From positions 26,407 through 90,406 of the forward strand of contig NZ_MLFN01000008.1 in the NCBI RefSeq assembly GCF_002095315.1: DNA of 64,000 bases, read 5' to 3'. This stretch comes from Pantoea conspicua (GTDB taxonomy: Bacteria; Pseudomonadota; Gammaproteobacteria; Enterobacterales; Enterobacteriaceae). Shown here one piece after another: positions 40,241-50,808 of this stretch (position 1 is its first letter; every line of letters begins with the position of its first letter). A model generated the notes under the pieces. That model saw only the letters and a program-made list of their open reading frames with translations. It was not told the origin of the DNA and made no database searches. Made by a program: the position numbers and the translations under genes.

Positions 40241-40852
40241 TCACGCCGCAGGCGGCGTTGTCCGGGCGAAGCTCTCGCGCTGGAACAGCGTCTCAGCCAG
40301 TTTTACCAGCGCAGGTCGTTCCACGCACCAGTTCGGCACGACCCGACGGAAATTGAGGTAGCCAATCATGCAGCCGGTGGCGATATCAGCCAGATTGAGC
40401 TGACCGTTATTGAGCCATTTTCCCTTTGCGGCGTTTTTCTCCAGCATATCGAGACTGCGCTGGATCTTCTCGCGGTTACGCAGCAACACCTCTTCCGACT
40501 GCTGATCGCCAGGCCGCATCTGCTCACGCACAATCACCAGCGCGGCGTCGCTGATGCCATCTGCCAGCTTCTCCAGCTGACGGATCTGCAGTGACTGATG
40601 GGGATCGGCAGGCAGCAGGGCGGGCGCATCGCCGCGTAGTTCGAGAAACTCCGCGATGATGCTGGAATCGAACCAGATTTGTTGATCGTCAGCCACCAGC
40701 GCCGGAACTTTTCCCAGCGGATTGTAGTGCGGAACGTGACTGTCATCGCTGTAAGGCGATGCGTTAACGAACTCAAAGATAATGCCTTTTTCCAGCATAA
40801 TGATCGAAATCTTACGCACAAACGGGCTGGTATAGCTGCCAATCAGTTTCAT
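40241..40852 (-). CDS. yibF: Glutathione S-transferase YibF
   Basis: 203 residues. The thioredoxin-like domain begins [22 protein letters not shown], with the cis-proline region [10 protein letters not shown] and the glutathione-gamma-Glu contact FDSSIIAE. The helical domain ends [14 protein letters not shown]. Close to E. coli YibF, whose substrate is not established. It lies next to fdhE. Confidence 0.93.
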   Translation of the reverse strand: MKLIGSYTSPFVRKISIIMLEKGIIFEFVNASPYSDDSHVPHYNPLGKVPALVADDQQIWFDSSIIAEFLELRGDAPALLPADPHQSLQIRQLEKLADGISDAALVIVREQMRPGDQQSEEVLLRNREKIQRSLDMLEKNAAKGKWLNNGQLNLADIATGCMIGYLNFRRVVPNWCVERPALVKLAETLFQRESFARTTPPAA

Positions 40853-40870
40853 CGGGTTCCTCCAGGTTAG

Positions 40871-41797
40871 CTACGATTCGCCAGGAAACATAAAAGGGTT
40901 AAGGCTGCTGCGGGCAAAACCTTCCTGCTCCATCCGGGCATCCAGCACCAGCGATGCCAGATCGTCGGCGACCGGTTCGATAGCCGGATTTTTTTCCTGA
41001 TAGAGCATCTTCAGATAGGTGCCGCAGTCGCCACAACTCTCCGCTTTCACCGCCGCATGTTCACTGTCGAGCGACCAGTAGTGCAGATCGCGGGTCTGTT
41101 CACACTGGGTGCATTTGCTGCGCACCACGTACCACTCACTCTCACACAGATTGCAATGCAGGTAGCGCGCGCCATCGTGACTGCCCATGTGAACCACACT
41201 GGCGACCGGCATACTGGCGCACACCGGACAAAACTGACGCTGATCGCCCATCTCAGCACGCGCTTTGCCAGGGATCATCGCGGCCATCTGCGCCCAGTAC
41301 AGCGCCAGCGCGGCCCAGATAAACGGCGCTTTGTCGCTACTCACCTGAGCATACTCGCCGGCAAACAGCGCGCTGGCCAGCGTTTCCAGTTCCGTGGCGG
41401 AGGCTTTCTCCAGATTCTCCAGCACCGCCAGCGCCTGGCCACTCATCTCAGGCTTGAGTTCAGCAATCAGCGAGTGCAGTAACCGGTGCCAGTGCGTGTC
41501 ACGTGGCAGCGTGTGAATATCCAGCGGCGGCTTGCCCTCGCGGGCGCTCTCTGCCAGCCGCGCCCGTAGATCCGTATGCAGCGGATGATCATACAGCACT
41601 ATTTCCTGCGCTTCGGCAATCACCGCCGCAAAACGCAGGTAGTCGCCCAGAGGATTTTTAGCCGCCAGATCACGCAGTCGCGCAGCACGGCGGCTATACA
41701 GGTTTTTCAGCCGTGGAAAAAGTAACGGCGGAATCATCTCCGCCGTCTTTTTTTCGCTCTTCTCCAGCTGATCTTGCGGGATAATGCGAATGCTCAT
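40871..41797 (-). CDS. fdhE: Formate dehydrogenase accessory protein FdhE
   Basis: 308 residues. The C-terminal half carries four CxxC pairs (FCPVC, CNLC, CTQC, CGDC), as in iron-binding rubredoxin-like FdhE. It is needed for activity of the respiratory formate dehydrogenases. The gene start overlaps the fdoI stop by one base, so it is the last gene of fdoGHI-fdhE. Confidence 0.96.
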   Translation of the reverse strand: MSIRIIPQDQLEKSEKKTAEMIPPLLFPRLKNLYSRRAARLRDLAAKNPLGDYLRFAAVIAEAQEIVLYDHPLHTDLRARLAESAREGKPPLDIHTLPRDTHWHRLLHSLIAELKPEMSGQALAVLENLEKASATELETLASALFAGEYAQVSSDKAPFIWAALALYWAQMAAMIPGKARAEMGDQRQFCPVCASMPVASVVHMGSHDGARYLHCNLCESEWYVVRSKCTQCEQTRDLHYWSLDSEHAAVKAESCGDCGTYLKMLYQEKNPAIEPVADDLASLVLDARMEQEGFARSSLNPFMFPGES

Positions 41798-42441
41798 CAG
41801 GGGCGTTTTTCCTGTTTTGTAGGCTGATTACGCTGCTCACGATACCAGCGTGGATGGTGCTGTCTGGCCCAGTCTGAACTGACCCAGCCCTCAATCATCG
41901 CTGTCAGCGTGCCTTTGACCCACAGCGCGGCATAGACATGCACCATGATGACGACGATCAGTGCGGCAGCCGACACCGAATGCACCACTAACGCCAGTCT
42001 GATCAGCGGAATAGTGAACGCGCCCGCGAAGTAAGGTCGCCAGATCACAATGCCGCTGACAAGCAGCAATACTAAGCTGATGATAGCAGCCCAGAACACA
42101 CACTTCTGACCAAAGTTATATTTACCGGTATCACCGACCTCTTCATTCAGGGCAATACGATGGATATTTTTCGCCCAGTAAAGGTCATCAGCACCGATCA
42201 GATTATGCCGCCAGTAGCGTAAAAACATCAGCATAAAGGCGGCAAACATCACCACACCCACAAACGGATGCAGAATACGCGCCAGCTGTGGCGTGCCGAA
42301 TATCAGCATCAGCCAGTTAAAGGAGGGAAAGAAAAAACCTAACCCGCTCAGCGCCGCCATGACAAAGCATAAGGCGACAATCCAGTGATTAATGCGTTCC
42401 ACAGGGCGGTAACGCACAAGGCAATCGGAATGTTTCATCAT
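41797..42441 (-). CDS. fdoI: Formate dehydrogenase-O cytochrome b556 subunit
   Basis: 214 residues with four membrane helices. Haem-ligand histidines fall in [21 protein letters not shown] and [12 protein letters not shown]. It passes electrons from FdoH to quinone in the inner membrane. GGAG precedes the ATG at 42441, which overlaps the fdoH stop by four bases. Confidence 0.96.
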   Translation of the reverse strand: MMKHSDCLVRYRPVERINHWIVALCFVMAALSGLGFFFPSFNWLMLIFGTPQLARILHPFVGVVMFAAFMLMFLRYWRHNLIGADDLYWAKNIHRIALNEEVGDTGKYNFGQKCVFWAAIISLVLLLVSGIVIWRPYFAGAFTIPLIRLALVVHSVSAAALIVVIMVHVYAALWVKGTLTAMIEGWVSSDWARQHHPRWYREQRNQPTKQEKRP

Positions 42442-43337
42442 TTGCGCTCCTCCGGACGCTCGTCGTCGTCATCGTGATGCTCTGCGACCCGATTCGGGCC
42501 CACGCCGACATAGTGGAATAGCGAGGCGGCGAAGGTGGCGGCAAAGCCGACCGCGGCCAGCGGTTTCCAGATGCCTTTCCAGAAGGTGACGGTCGGGCTG
42601 ATATGCGGATCGGCGGGTAACCCGTGATAGCGCTGCGGCTGACTGGCGTCATGCAGCACATACATCACATGCGTTCCGCCCACGCCTGCCGGGTTGTAGA
42701 CGCCAGCCCGGGCATACCCGCGTGCTTTCAGTTCAGCAACCCGCTCGGCGGCCAGCGTCAGCATGTCGCTTTTACTGCCGAAATGAATGGCGCCGGTCGG
42801 GCAGGTTTTTACACAGGCTGGTTCCTGGCCGACGCTGACGCGATCGACACACAGGGTGCATTTGTAGGCGCGGTTATCCTCTTTGTTCAGTCGTGGCACG
42901 TTGAACGGGCAACCCGCGATGCAGTAGCCGCAGCCGATACACTGTTCTGACTGGAAATCGACAATGCCGTTGGCGTACTGAATGATCGCGCCCGCCGAAG
43001 GACAGGCTTTGAGGCAGCCGGGATCGGCGCAGTGCATGCAGCCATCTTTGCGGATCAGCCACGCCAGGTTGCCGTTCTCTTCCACTTCCGAGAAGCGCAT
43101 CACCGTCCAGGATTTGGCGCTTAAATCGGTGGGATTGTCATAGATCCCAACGTTATGTCCGACCTCATCGCGAATGTCGTTCCATTCGGAGCAGGCGACC
43201 TGGCAGCCTTTGCAGCCGATGCAGGTGGTGACGTCGATTAATTTTGCGACCTGGCGCTGATGATCGCGCGCCTGCGGCGGCGGGGTAAATCCATTGGTCG
43301 CTGAGCGACGAATAATATCTTGTGACGGGTAAGCCAT
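42438..43337 (-). CDS. fdoH: Formate dehydrogenase-O iron-sulfur subunit
   Basis: 299 residues with four [4Fe-4S] ferredoxin-type clusters: [41 protein letters not shown] and CTLCVDRV...CVKTCP. A single C-terminal transmembrane helix (about 255-275) anchors it. I use ATG 43337 ([17 protein letters not shown]), which aligns with E. coli; an in-frame ATG lies two codons upstream. Confidence 0.96.
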   Translation of the reverse strand: MAYPSQDIIRRSATNGFTPPPQARDHQRQVAKLIDVTTCIGCKGCQVACSEWNDIRDEVGHNVGIYDNPTDLSAKSWTVMRFSEVEENGNLAWLIRKDGCMHCADPGCLKACPSAGAIIQYANGIVDFQSEQCIGCGYCIAGCPFNVPRLNKEDNRAYKCTLCVDRVSVGQEPACVKTCPTGAIHFGSKSDMLTLAAERVAELKARGYARAGVYNPAGVGGTHVMYVLHDASQPQRYHGLPADPHISPTVTFWKGIWKPLAAVGFAATFAASLFHYVGVGPNRVAEHHDDDDERPEERK

Positions 43338-43349
43338 TGTCATCCACCG

Positions 43350-46300
43350 TTACGCTTTTTCCACTTTCACTAAAAATCCCTTGTATTCCGGGGTCTGTGA
43401 GTTGGCATCGCCAACCGAAGGGGTCAGCGTATTGGCGAGAAAGCCTTTGCGCGCTGTGCCTTCAAAGCCCCAGTGACAGGGAATGCCTACGGTATCGACC
43501 GGCTTACCGTCAATCATCAGACGCGGCAGTCGGCGCGTCACCACCGCTTTGGCTTTGATGTAGCCGCGACGTGAAGAGACCTTAACGCGGTCACCGGCAC
43601 GTATCCCTTGCTCTTCGGCCAGCTCAGCGCCAATCTCGACAAACTGCTCCGGCTGAGCAATGGCGTTCAGCAAGGCATGTTTGGTCCAGTGACGGAACAG
43701 CTCGGTGATCGAGTAGGTGGTCGCTACGCAGGGGTAATCCGCGGCCTCGCCCAGACTGGCAGCATCGTTGCGGAACAGCCGGACAACCGGGCTGTGGCGC
43801 TGCTGCGGATGCAGTGGGTTGTCACTCAGCGGGCTTTCCATCGGCTCGTAGTGTTCCGGGAACGGGCCATCAGCCAGTTTATCGAGTGCGAACAGATGAC
43901 CCAGGCCGTCGGGCTGCATGATAAAGGGGCCAGCCTGCTGCTGCGGCGCCAGCGTCAGCGGATAATCGGGCACATCGATGCCCTGCCAGCGTGCGCCATC
44001 CCACTCAATCAGGCGGCGTTGAGGGTCCCAGGCTTTGCCCTGGCTATCGGCAGAGGCGCGGTTGTAAAGAATGCGCCGGTTAGCGGGCCAGGCCCAGGCC
44101 CAGCCGGATACCGCGCCCAGCCCGGCAGGATCGGCGTTATCGCGTCGCGCCATCTGATTGCCCTGCGGCGTCCAGCTGCCCGCGTAGATCCAGCAGGCGC
44201 TGGCGGTGGTACCGTCATTGCGCAGTTCCGAAAAGCCGTTGAGCTGCTGGCCTTTCTTTAGCAGCAGCGTGCCGCTGTCATCATAGATATCAGCCAGCGC
44301 GCGGCCATTACTCTCCTGTGCCACCTCTTCCGGCGAGGGATTTGCGGGATCCTGATAATCCCAGCGCATCGCCATCAGCGGTTCAGGTGCGGTCCCGCCT
44401 TCCTGGCGATAAAGGTCGCGCAGACGCAAAAACAGATTGCCGAGGATTTTGCCATCGTGCAGCGCTTCAGCCGGCGGCTCGGCGGCGGCCCAGTGCCACT
44501 GCAGCCAGCGCGACGAGTTCGCCACCGATCCCGCTTCTTCTGCGAAACAGGATGAGGGCAGGCGAAACACCTCGGTCTGGATTTTGGCCGGATCGACGTC
44601 GTTAAATTCATCATGGTGCTGCCAGAAACTGGCGGTTTCGGTGCTGAGCGGATCGATCACCACCATATATTTCAGGCGGGAGAGCGCCCGGACCGCTTTA
44701 TTTTTATCCGGGAAGGCGGCCAGCAGGTTAAAGCCCTGAATCAGGCAGCCGTTCAGCTCGCCCTGTTCCATCATCTCAGCCTGCGCCATGCAGTCGTAGC
44801 TTTTGTCCCACTTAGGCAGCCAGTCGTAGCCCCACTGATTTTCTGCCGTGGCGTTATCGCCATAGAAGCTCTTCATCAGGCTGACAAAAAATTTATCGCT
44901 GTTCTGCCAGTAGTTGACCTGGCCCGGCAGGGGGGCCGCCGGCGTGGCTTTCTGCAGATAGCTCGCCAGGGTGGTCATTTTTTCTGACGGCAGCGGCAGG
45001 TAGCCTGGCAGGCTTTGCGACAGCAGACCAAGATCGGTAAAGCCCTGTACGTTGGAGTGGCCGCGCAGCGCATTGATACCGCCACCGGGCATACCAATAT
45101 TGCCGAGCAGCAGCTGGATCATGGCGGCAGTGCGAATAATCTGTGAGCCGTTGGTGTGATGGGTCCAGCCCAGCGCATAGAGAATGGTAGTGGTGCGATC
45201 GGGCACACTGGTGGCAGCAAGCTGCTGGCAGACCGTGAGAAAACTCTCCTGCGGCGTACCGCACAGGCGTGCCACCATTTCCGGAGTATAACGGCTGGCG
45301 TGGGCTTTTAGCAGGTTCAGCACGCAGCGCGGATGGCTGAAGCTGTCATCGCGTTGCGCATGACCCGCTTCATCAAGCGCGTAGTGCCAGCTCTGGCGAT
45401 CGTACTGACGGGTGGCGGCATCATAACCACTGAACAAACCGTCGCTAAAGCTGTAGCCCTCATCAACAATCAGCGCGGCATTGGTGAAGGCTCGCACGTA
45501 CTCATGCTGAATGTGATCATGCTGCAGCAGGTAGTTGATCACCCCCATCAGGAACACTACGTCGCTACCGGCCCGTACAGGGGCGTAGAAATCGGCCACG
45601 GCGGCAGAACGGTTAAAGCGCGGATCGACCACAATCACCTGCGCCTGATTGTGGATTTTGGCGTCGATGACCCATTTAAACCCGACCGGGTGCGCTTCGG
45701 CTGGATTGCCGCCCATGATCAGCACCACATTAGCGTTTTTAATGTCGTTCCAGTGATTGGTCATTGCGCCGCGACCAAAGCTGGGCGTCAGTGCTGCAAC
45801 GGTCGGACCGTGACAAAGCCGGGCCTGATTTTCCAGCGCCACAATACCGAGCGCGCGGGCAAATTTGTGGTCAAGCAGGCCGGTCTCATTGCTGGCAGCC
45901 GAAGAACATAACATCGCGGTGGTCGGCCAGCGGTTAACCGTGATACCGGCGGCGTTGGTGGTCTGGAAATGGGCGTCGCGATCCTGCTTCATCAGCCGGG
46001 CAATGCGCTCAAAGGCCTGCTGCCAGCTGATACGCTGCCATTTATCGCTGCCCGGAGCCCGGTATTCCGGGTATTTAAGCCGCTGCTCACTGTGGATAAA
46101 ATCGAGTACACCTGCACCTTTAGGGCAGAGAGAACCGCGGCTGACCGGATGATCGGGATCGCCTTCAATGTGGTAAATCGAGGCGCTGGCATTTTTAGCA
46201 CCGTCGCCCAGGCTGTAGATCAGCATGCCGCAGCCCACTGAGCAGTAGGTGCAGTTATTGCGCGTTTCTCTGGCGCGGATCAGTTTATATTCCCTGACGC

Positions 46301-46400
46301 TGGCTAAAGCGGTGGCCGGGGAAAAACCTAACAACGCTGCACTGGTGCCCGCTAAACCGCCGGCGCAGAGTCTGAAGAAGCTCCGTCTGTTAATTTGCAT
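43350..46400 (-). CDS. fdoG: Formate dehydrogenase-O catalytic subunit, cysteine form
   Basis: 1016 residues, exactly the E. coli FdoG length. A twin-arginine signal (RRSFFRLCAGG) sends the folded enzyme to the periplasm. The [4Fe-4S] motif CTYCSVGCGM and the molybdopterin-binding domains are intact. At residue 196 E. coli has selenocysteine (VUHGPT); here the codon is TGT (complement of 45813-45815), giving LCHGPT. So this formate dehydrogenase does not need UGA recoding and should read through without SelB. Cysteine forms are usually slower than selenocysteine forms. I use the ATG at 46400 (MQINRRSFF). The upstream extension to 46490 runs through the promoter. Confidence 0.97.
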   Translation of the reverse strand: MQINRRSFFRLCAGGLAGTSAALLGFSPATALASVREYKLIRARETRNNCTYCSVGCGMLIYSLGDGAKNASASIYHIEGDPDHPVSRGSLCPKGAGVLDFIHSEQRLKYPEYRAPGSDKWQRISWQQAFERIARLMKQDRDAHFQTTNAAGITVNRWPTTAMLCSSAASNETGLLDHKFARALGIVALENQARLCHGPTVAALTPSFGRGAMTNHWNDIKNANVVLIMGGNPAEAHPVGFKWVIDAKIHNQAQVIVVDPRFNRSAAVADFYAPVRAGSDVVFLMGVINYLLQHDHIQHEYVRAFTNAALIVDEGYSFSDGLFSGYDAATRQYDRQSWHYALDEAGHAQRDDSFSHPRCVLNLLKAHASRYTPEMVARLCGTPQESFLTVCQQLAATSVPDRTTTILYALGWTHHTNGSQIIRTAAMIQLLLGNIGMPGGGINALRGHSNVQGFTDLGLLSQSLPGYLPLPSEKMTTLASYLQKATPAAPLPGQVNYWQNSDKFFVSLMKSFYGDNATAENQWGYDWLPKWDKSYDCMAQAEMMEQGELNGCLIQGFNLLAAFPDKNKAVRALSRLKYMVVIDPLSTETASFWQHHDEFNDVDPAKIQTEVFRLPSSCFAEEAGSVANSSRWLQWHWAAAEPPAEALHDGKILGNLFLRLRDLYRQEGGTAPEPLMAMRWDYQDPANPSPEEVAQESNGRALADIYDDSGTLLLKKGQQLNGFSELRNDGTTASACWIYAGSWTPQGNQMARRDNADPAGLGAVSGWAWAWPANRRILYNRASADSQGKAWDPQRRLIEWDGARWQGIDVPDYPLTLAPQQQAGPFIMQPDGLGHLFALDKLADGPFPEHYEPMESPLSDNPLHPQQRHSPVVRLFRNDAASLGEAADYPCVATTYSITELFRHWTKHALLNAIAQPEQFVEIGAELAEEQGIRAGDRVKVSSRRGYIKAKAVVTRRLPRLMIDGKPVDTVGIPCHWGFEGTARKGFLANTLTPSVGDANSQTPEYKGFLVKVEKA

Positions 46401-46799
46401 TTCGTTCTTCTTTATTGGCTCCATTGCGAAGCAGTGCAAAATAGCAGCCCTATCTCCTGCTAAGTTGACCAGGGTCAAGCGGTCAGGCATTAGTGATCCC
46501 GCTTTTACATTTTGTTAAATTTTTTTAGCAAAGGATTTACTGTGTAAGTCATTTTTAGCAGTGGGCAAAAATAATCGTGCCTTGATGGTCACGGATGTTA
46601 AATCGTGAGGAATAATCATTCGCATCCTGTCGCCAGCGGGCGTGGCCGGGGCGATGCGGCGTTCGGCGATCGCATCAAATGCCTTGTGGTTTATTTGCGC
46701 TACACCCGACGTAAGGGCAAAATTAGTCGCTGTCGCTGCCTTTTTACGCGGCAGTGCGGTCAGCTCATTTCTTCATTTGTTAACAACAGGTCGTACTCC
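46401..46799. promoter_or_regulatory. fdoG/fdhD divergent control region with FNR-like palindrome
   Basis: No gene. TTGAC-N4-GTCAA at 46465-46478 has the spacing of an FNR box (TTGAT-N4-ATCAA) with one symmetric change per half. It lies 65 bases before the fdoG start. An AT-rich stretch follows at 46500-46560. Confidence 0.5.
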
Positions 46800-47624
46800 T
46801 TGAAAGCTATTCCGCAAACCCCCGGCGAAAATTTAACAACTCAGTCAGGCCTCAGTGAGGCTCAGGTTTGGCAGCGCGCAGACCTTCGGCTGGCCCAGCC
46901 TGACTGGCTGGCGGAAGAGGTGCCGGTGGCGCTGGTTTATAACGGCATCTCCCACGTCGTGATGATGACCACGCCAAAAGATCTGGAGGCATTTGCGCTG
47001 GGATTTTCGCTGTCGGAAGGCATTATCGACGCGCCAGAGGATATTTTCGGCATGGATGTCGTGCCGGGTTGTCACGGTATCGAGGTGCAGATTGAGCTTT
47101 CCAGTCGTCGCTTTATGGCGCTGAAAGCGCAGCGTCGTGCGCTGGCTGGCCGTACCGGCTGTGGCGTGTGTGGCGTCGAACAGCTGGATCAGATTGGTAA
47201 GCCGCTGGCGCCACTGCCGTTTACCCAGACGTTCGCGCTGGCGCAGCTGGATCGGGCGCTGGGGCAGCTGAAAGATTACCAGCCGGTTGGACAGAAAACC
47301 GGCTGTACCCATGCCGCTGCGTGGATCCAGCCGGATGGGCAGCTGGCGGGCGGCTGTGAGGATGTAGGTCGCCATGTGGCGCTGGATAAGCTGCTGGGCT
47401 ATCGCAGCCAGTCATCCTGGGGCGAGGGCGCGGTGCTGGTATCGAGCCGCGCCAGCTACGAAATGGTGCAGAAATCCGCCATGTGCGGCGTCGAAATCCT
47501 GTTTGCCGTCTCGGCCGCAACCCGGCTGGCGGTGGAGGTCGCTGAGCGTTGCAATCTGACGCTGGTCGGCTTTAGCAAGCCGGGACGCGCCACCATTTAC
47601 AGCCACCCACAGCGGCTGATTTAA
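46800..47624 (+). CDS. fdhD: Sulfurtransferase FdhD for formate dehydrogenase
   Basis: 274 residues from a TTG start. The family core begins [18 protein letters not shown]; the sulfur-carrying loop [13 protein letters not shown] holds the CxxC pair, and [17 protein letters not shown] the nucleotide-like binding block. FdhD moves sulfur from IscS to the molybdenum cofactor of formate dehydrogenases. The TTG at 46800 gives the length expected from E. coli (277). An in-frame ATG at 46605 would add 65 residues with no homology. It is divergent from fdoG. Confidence 0.93.
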   Translation: MKAIPQTPGENLTTQSGLSEAQVWQRADLRLAQPDWLAEEVPVALVYNGISHVVMMTTPKDLEAFALGFSLSEGIIDAPEDIFGMDVVPGCHGIEVQIELSSRRFMALKAQRRALAGRTGCGVCGVEQLDQIGKPLAPLPFTQTFALAQLDRALGQLKDYQPVGQKTGCTHAAAWIQPDGQLAGGCEDVGRHVALDKLLGYRSQSSWGEGAVLVSSRASYEMVQKSAMCGVEILFAVSAATRLAVEVAERCNLTLVGFSKPGRATIYSHPQRLI

Positions 47625-48395
47625 ACCACTATCACCTGCGGCAGTGCCTGCTGCAGTGCCGCCAGCGCAGCGGACGCCTCACCACCGCCATCGGTAATCA
47701 GCGTGGCGATCGCCTGCGGTGCGGCGTAAACCGTGCGGCTTACCACACCCAGTTTACTGTGATCGGCCAGCAGGATAGTCGCGGCGGACTGCTGCACCAT
47801 CGCCCGGGCAATCGCCGCTTCGTGCGGATGGAAACTGGTGGCACCGCGGCTCGCCTCAATACCGACCGGCGACAGCAGCGCAATGTCGGCGCGATAACGC
47901 ACGATCTCCCCGACGGTAATCTCGCCGCGTGTCTGCTGCGCGCCGGCTGATAATGTCCCGCCCAGCAAAATAATCTCATTACCCAGCACGTCATGCTCCT
48001 CTCCGGCGCTGAGCGCCAGGGCAGCCTGAAGGCTATTGGTCAGGATGGTCAGGCCCGACAGCGCGTAGCTCCTCAGCCAGCAGCGTGGTGGTGCTGCCTG
48101 CATCCAGAAACAGCGTCTGACCCGGCTGTAATAAATGTGCGGCTGCCCGGGCGATGGCGCGTTTTTCCCTGGCCTGCACCGCACGGCGGACCGTCAGCGG
48201 CGGCTCAGGCGGCGACTCAATGGCCACCAGACCGCCGTGAACACGACGCGCCAGCCCCAGCGCTTCCAGCTCAATAATGTCGCGGCGCGCGGTTTCCCGT
48301 GATACGCCCAGTTCCCTGATGATGCGCTCGGTACTGACCTGATTTAAGTGGGTCAGCAGCGCCCGGATGCGCTGAAGGCGCGTTTCCTGCAGCAT
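47621..48395 (-). pseudogene. DeoR/GlpR-family transcriptional regulator, frameshifted
   Basis: The N-terminal frame starts at ATG 48395 (AAGGA upstream) and has the DeoR HTH QVSTERIIRELGVSRETARRD and the sensor start LFLDAGSTTTLLAEELR. It then stops. A second frame resumes at LSGLTILTNSLQAALAL and continues with IILLGGTLSAG, DIALLSPVGIEA, HEAAIARAMVQQ and LLADHSKLG to the stop at 47621. The shift, near 48055-48070, equals one extra base or two missing bases. DeoR proteins repress sugar or amine catabolic genes in response to a phosphorylated sugar. The gene is divergent from the aminotransferase gene at 48573, its likely target. As read, the protein would keep DNA binding but lose most of its sensor. 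Confidence 0.83.
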
Positions 48396-48572
48396 GGTCA
48401 TTCCTTATTGCGCGCAGTGCGAAAGTCGGCTGAATCAGTGACTAAGCTTACCTCAGTGCCCGATTGTCGTCATGTGCATTTGGTTGCGTTTGTGTATTTG
48501 GTTGCATTTTTAGCGCGGGCAGGCATGATGGGTTATCAGCTTCAACCCCTTCACCTCGCAACGGGAGTTACC

Positions 48573-49913
48573 ATGGCCACGCGTTCCACCATTATGGATA
48601 CCAACAGTTTTCGTGCTGAACATGCGGATGCGCTGGATAGCGACACGCGCAGGATGACCGAAAAACGCAGCAAAGTGCTCGGCGAATCTTATCGCCTGTT
48701 CTATCGCAAACCGGTGCATCTGGTGCGCGGTGAAGGTCAGTATCTATGGGATGCGGCGGGCGACAAGTATCTTGACGTTTATAACAACGTGGCGAGCATT
48801 GGTCATTGCCATCCGGCAGTGATTGAGGCGGTGACGCAGCAGATGAAAATGCTGAACACTCATACCCGCTACCTGCATGAAAATATCCTCGATTACAGTG
48901 AAGCGTTGCTGGCCACCACGCCTGCAGCGATCGATCGCGCTATGTATATGTGTACCGGTTCTGAGGCCAACGATCTGGCGATCCGGGTGGCGCGCGCCTT
49001 TAGCGGCGGCAGCGGCATTATCGTCAGTAAAGAGGCGTATCACGGCACCAGTGAGCTGACCTCCGGCGCCTCACCGGCGCTGGGCAGCGGACAGCCGCTG
49101 GCACCGACCACCCGTATGGTGATGCCGCCTGATGCTTATCGGGTTGATGCGCCCGATCTGGGCGAATGGTTTGCCGGCCAGATTCAGCAGCAGATTGATG
49201 ACATGGCGGCACACGGTATTAAATTCGCCGGTTTTCTGGCGGATTCTATTTTCTCTTCTGACGGCGTATTGCCTGACCCGCGCGGCTTCCTGAAGCGGGC
49301 AGTGGAGGTGGTCCATGCCAACGGCGGTATCTTTATCGCCGATGAAGTGCAACCCGGCTTTGGCCGCACCGGCGATGCGTTCTGGGGCTTTGGTCGTCAT
49401 GATGTGGTGCCGGATATCATCACGACCGGTAAACCGATGGGGAATGGCATTCCGGTATCGGGTCTGCTGGCAAAAAGTGAGGTGCTGGCCGCCTTCAGCG
49501 ACTCGATTCCTTACTTCAATACCTTTGGCGGTAATCCGGTGGCGATGGCGGCGGCGCAGGCGGTGCTGAAAGTGATCACTGAAGAGGGCTTGCAGGAACA
49601 CAGCCGTGTGGTGGGTGCGAAGCTGCTGACTGAACTGCGCAGCCTGATGGGTCGTTACGACTGCGTCGGTGATGTGCGCGGGGCCGGGCTGTTTATCGGC
49701 TTTGAACTGGTCACCGATCGTGACAGCAAAACGCCAGACAAAACGCTGGCGCTGGACCTGATTGAGAAACTGCGTGAGCATCGGGTGCTGACATCGGTGG
49801 CCGGTCCGTATGGGAATGTGCTGAAACTGCGTCCGCCCCTGGCGTTTCAGGAGAGCGACATCGACTGGCTGGTCGGGGCGCTGGACAGCGCGCTGCGCGA
49901 GCTGGGGCGCTGA
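48573..49913 (+). CDS. Class III PLP-dependent aminotransferase
   Basis: 446 residues of the AGXT2/ethanolamine-phosphate phospho-lyase/ornithine-aminotransferase-like group. Signatures: DVYNNVASIGHCHPAVIEA, CTGSEANDLAIRVAR, FIADEVQPGFGRTG and the PLP-lysine motif ITTGKPMGNGIPVSG. GGGAG precedes the ATG at 48573. The frame is open further upstream to 48348 but runs into the divergent regulator gene. The substrate (an omega-amino acid, amine or phospho-amine) cannot be told from the sequence. The DeoR neighbour favours a catabolic role. Confidence 0.85.
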   Translation: MATRSTIMDTNSFRAEHADALDSDTRRMTEKRSKVLGESYRLFYRKPVHLVRGEGQYLWDAAGDKYLDVYNNVASIGHCHPAVIEAVTQQMKMLNTHTRYLHENILDYSEALLATTPAAIDRAMYMCTGSEANDLAIRVARAFSGGSGIIVSKEAYHGTSELTSGASPALGSGQPLAPTTRMVMPPDAYRVDAPDLGEWFAGQIQQQIDDMAAHGIKFAGFLADSIFSSDGVLPDPRGFLKRAVEVVHANGGIFIADEVQPGFGRTGDAFWGFGRHDVVPDIITTGKPMGNGIPVSGLLAKSEVLAAFSDSIPYFNTFGGNPVAMAAAQAVLKVITEEGLQEHSRVVGAKLLTELRSLMGRYDCVGDVRGAGLFIGFELVTDRDSKTPDKTLALDLIEKLREHRVLTSVAGPYGNVLKLRPPLAFQESDIDWLVGALDSALRELGR

Positions 49914-50030
49914 GCCCAGACGGGCAAAAGGGGCGCTGTCGCAGTGGTCACGCCCCGGAGTCAGGCGATTCGGGCGGCCCCCAAAGGGGCTTCTGAGGCG
50001 GCGGTCAGTAAAAAACAACGGGTTGCTTTT

Positions 50031-50103
50031 GCCCTATTCCTCAAATCCTTATGGTTAATAGGGCATTGATTACCCTTTTACGCTACATGAATTTAACTAT
50101 AAT
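50031..50103 (+). promoter_or_regulatory. sodA promoter region with inverted repeat
   Basis: TATAAT at 50098-50103 is a good -10 about 70 bases before sodA; the -35 is poor, as expected for an activated promoter. GCCCTATT (50031-50038) and AATAGGGC (50057-50064) form a perfect inverted repeat just upstream. Confidence 0.55.
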
Positions 50104-50172
50104 GATTCGACTGCTTACGCGGCACGTCCCGAATTCGTCGTGCTGCTCAAATACTAAATGGAGAGGAAGAAC

Positions 50173-50790
50173 ATGAGTTATTCACTGCCATCCCTGCCTT
50201 ACGCATACGACGCACTGGAACCGCATTTCGACAAGCAGACGATGGAAATCCATCACACCAAACATCACCAGACTTATGTCAACAACGCGAACGCGGCGCT
50301 GGAAGGCACTGAATTTGCCAATCTGCCGGTCGATGAGCTGATCACCAAACTGGATCAGCTGCCAGCCGACAAAAAAGGCCCACTGCGCAATAACGCAGGC
50401 GGTCACGCTAACCACAGCCTGTTCTGGAAAGGCCTGAAAATCGGCACCACGTTGCAGGGCGACCTGAAAGCGGCTATCGAGAAAGATTTCGGTAGCGTAG
50501 AAAAATTCCAGGAAGAGTTCGAGAAAGCTGCTGCGACCCGTTTCGGTTCAGGCTGGGCGTGGCTGGTTAAAAAAGGCGACAAGCTGGCGGTAGTCTCTAC
50601 CGCTAACCAGGACAACCCGCTGATGGGCGAAGCGATCGCCGGCGTTTCGGGTTATCCGATCCTTGGCCTGGATGTGTGGGAGCACGCTTACTACCTGAAG
50701 TATCAGAACAAACGTCCTGATTACATCAAAGCGTTCTGGAACGTGGTTAACTGGGATGAAGCTGCAGCCCGCTTTGCTGCTGCTCAGTAA
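50173..50790 (+). CDS. sodA: Superoxide dismutase [Mn]
   Basis: 205 residues starting [20 protein letters not shown]. The metal ligands are His27 ([12 protein letters not shown]), His in [10 protein letters not shown], and Asp and His in [13 protein letters not shown]. The manganese-type features [13 protein letters not shown] and the 205-residue length match E. coli SodA. The longer frame from 50158 includes the GGAGAGG ribosome site and is discarded. Confidence 0.97.
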   Translation: MSYSLPSLPYAYDALEPHFDKQTMEIHHTKHHQTYVNNANAALEGTEFANLPVDELITKLDQLPADKKGPLRNNAGGHANHSLFWKGLKIGTTLQGDLKAAIEKDFGSVEKFQEEFEKAAATRFGSGWAWLVKKGDKLAVVSTANQDNPLMGEAIAGVSGYPILGLDVWEHAYYLKYQNKRPDYIKAFWNVVNWDEAAARFAAAQ

Positions 50791-50808
50791 GTTAATCCTG
50801 CGTTAACA

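Noticed and set aside
37416..40244. 942-residue minus-strand reading frame
   Set aside because: Lies antisense to glyQ and glyS in full; composition is that of a GC-rich shadow frame with no recognisable domain.
45813..45815. Possible selenocysteine codon and SECIS in fdoG
   Set aside because: The codon is TGT, so no recoding is needed.
46605..46799. N-terminal extension of FdhD from ATG 46605
   Set aside because: The extra 65 residues are basic and without homology, and cover the promoter region.
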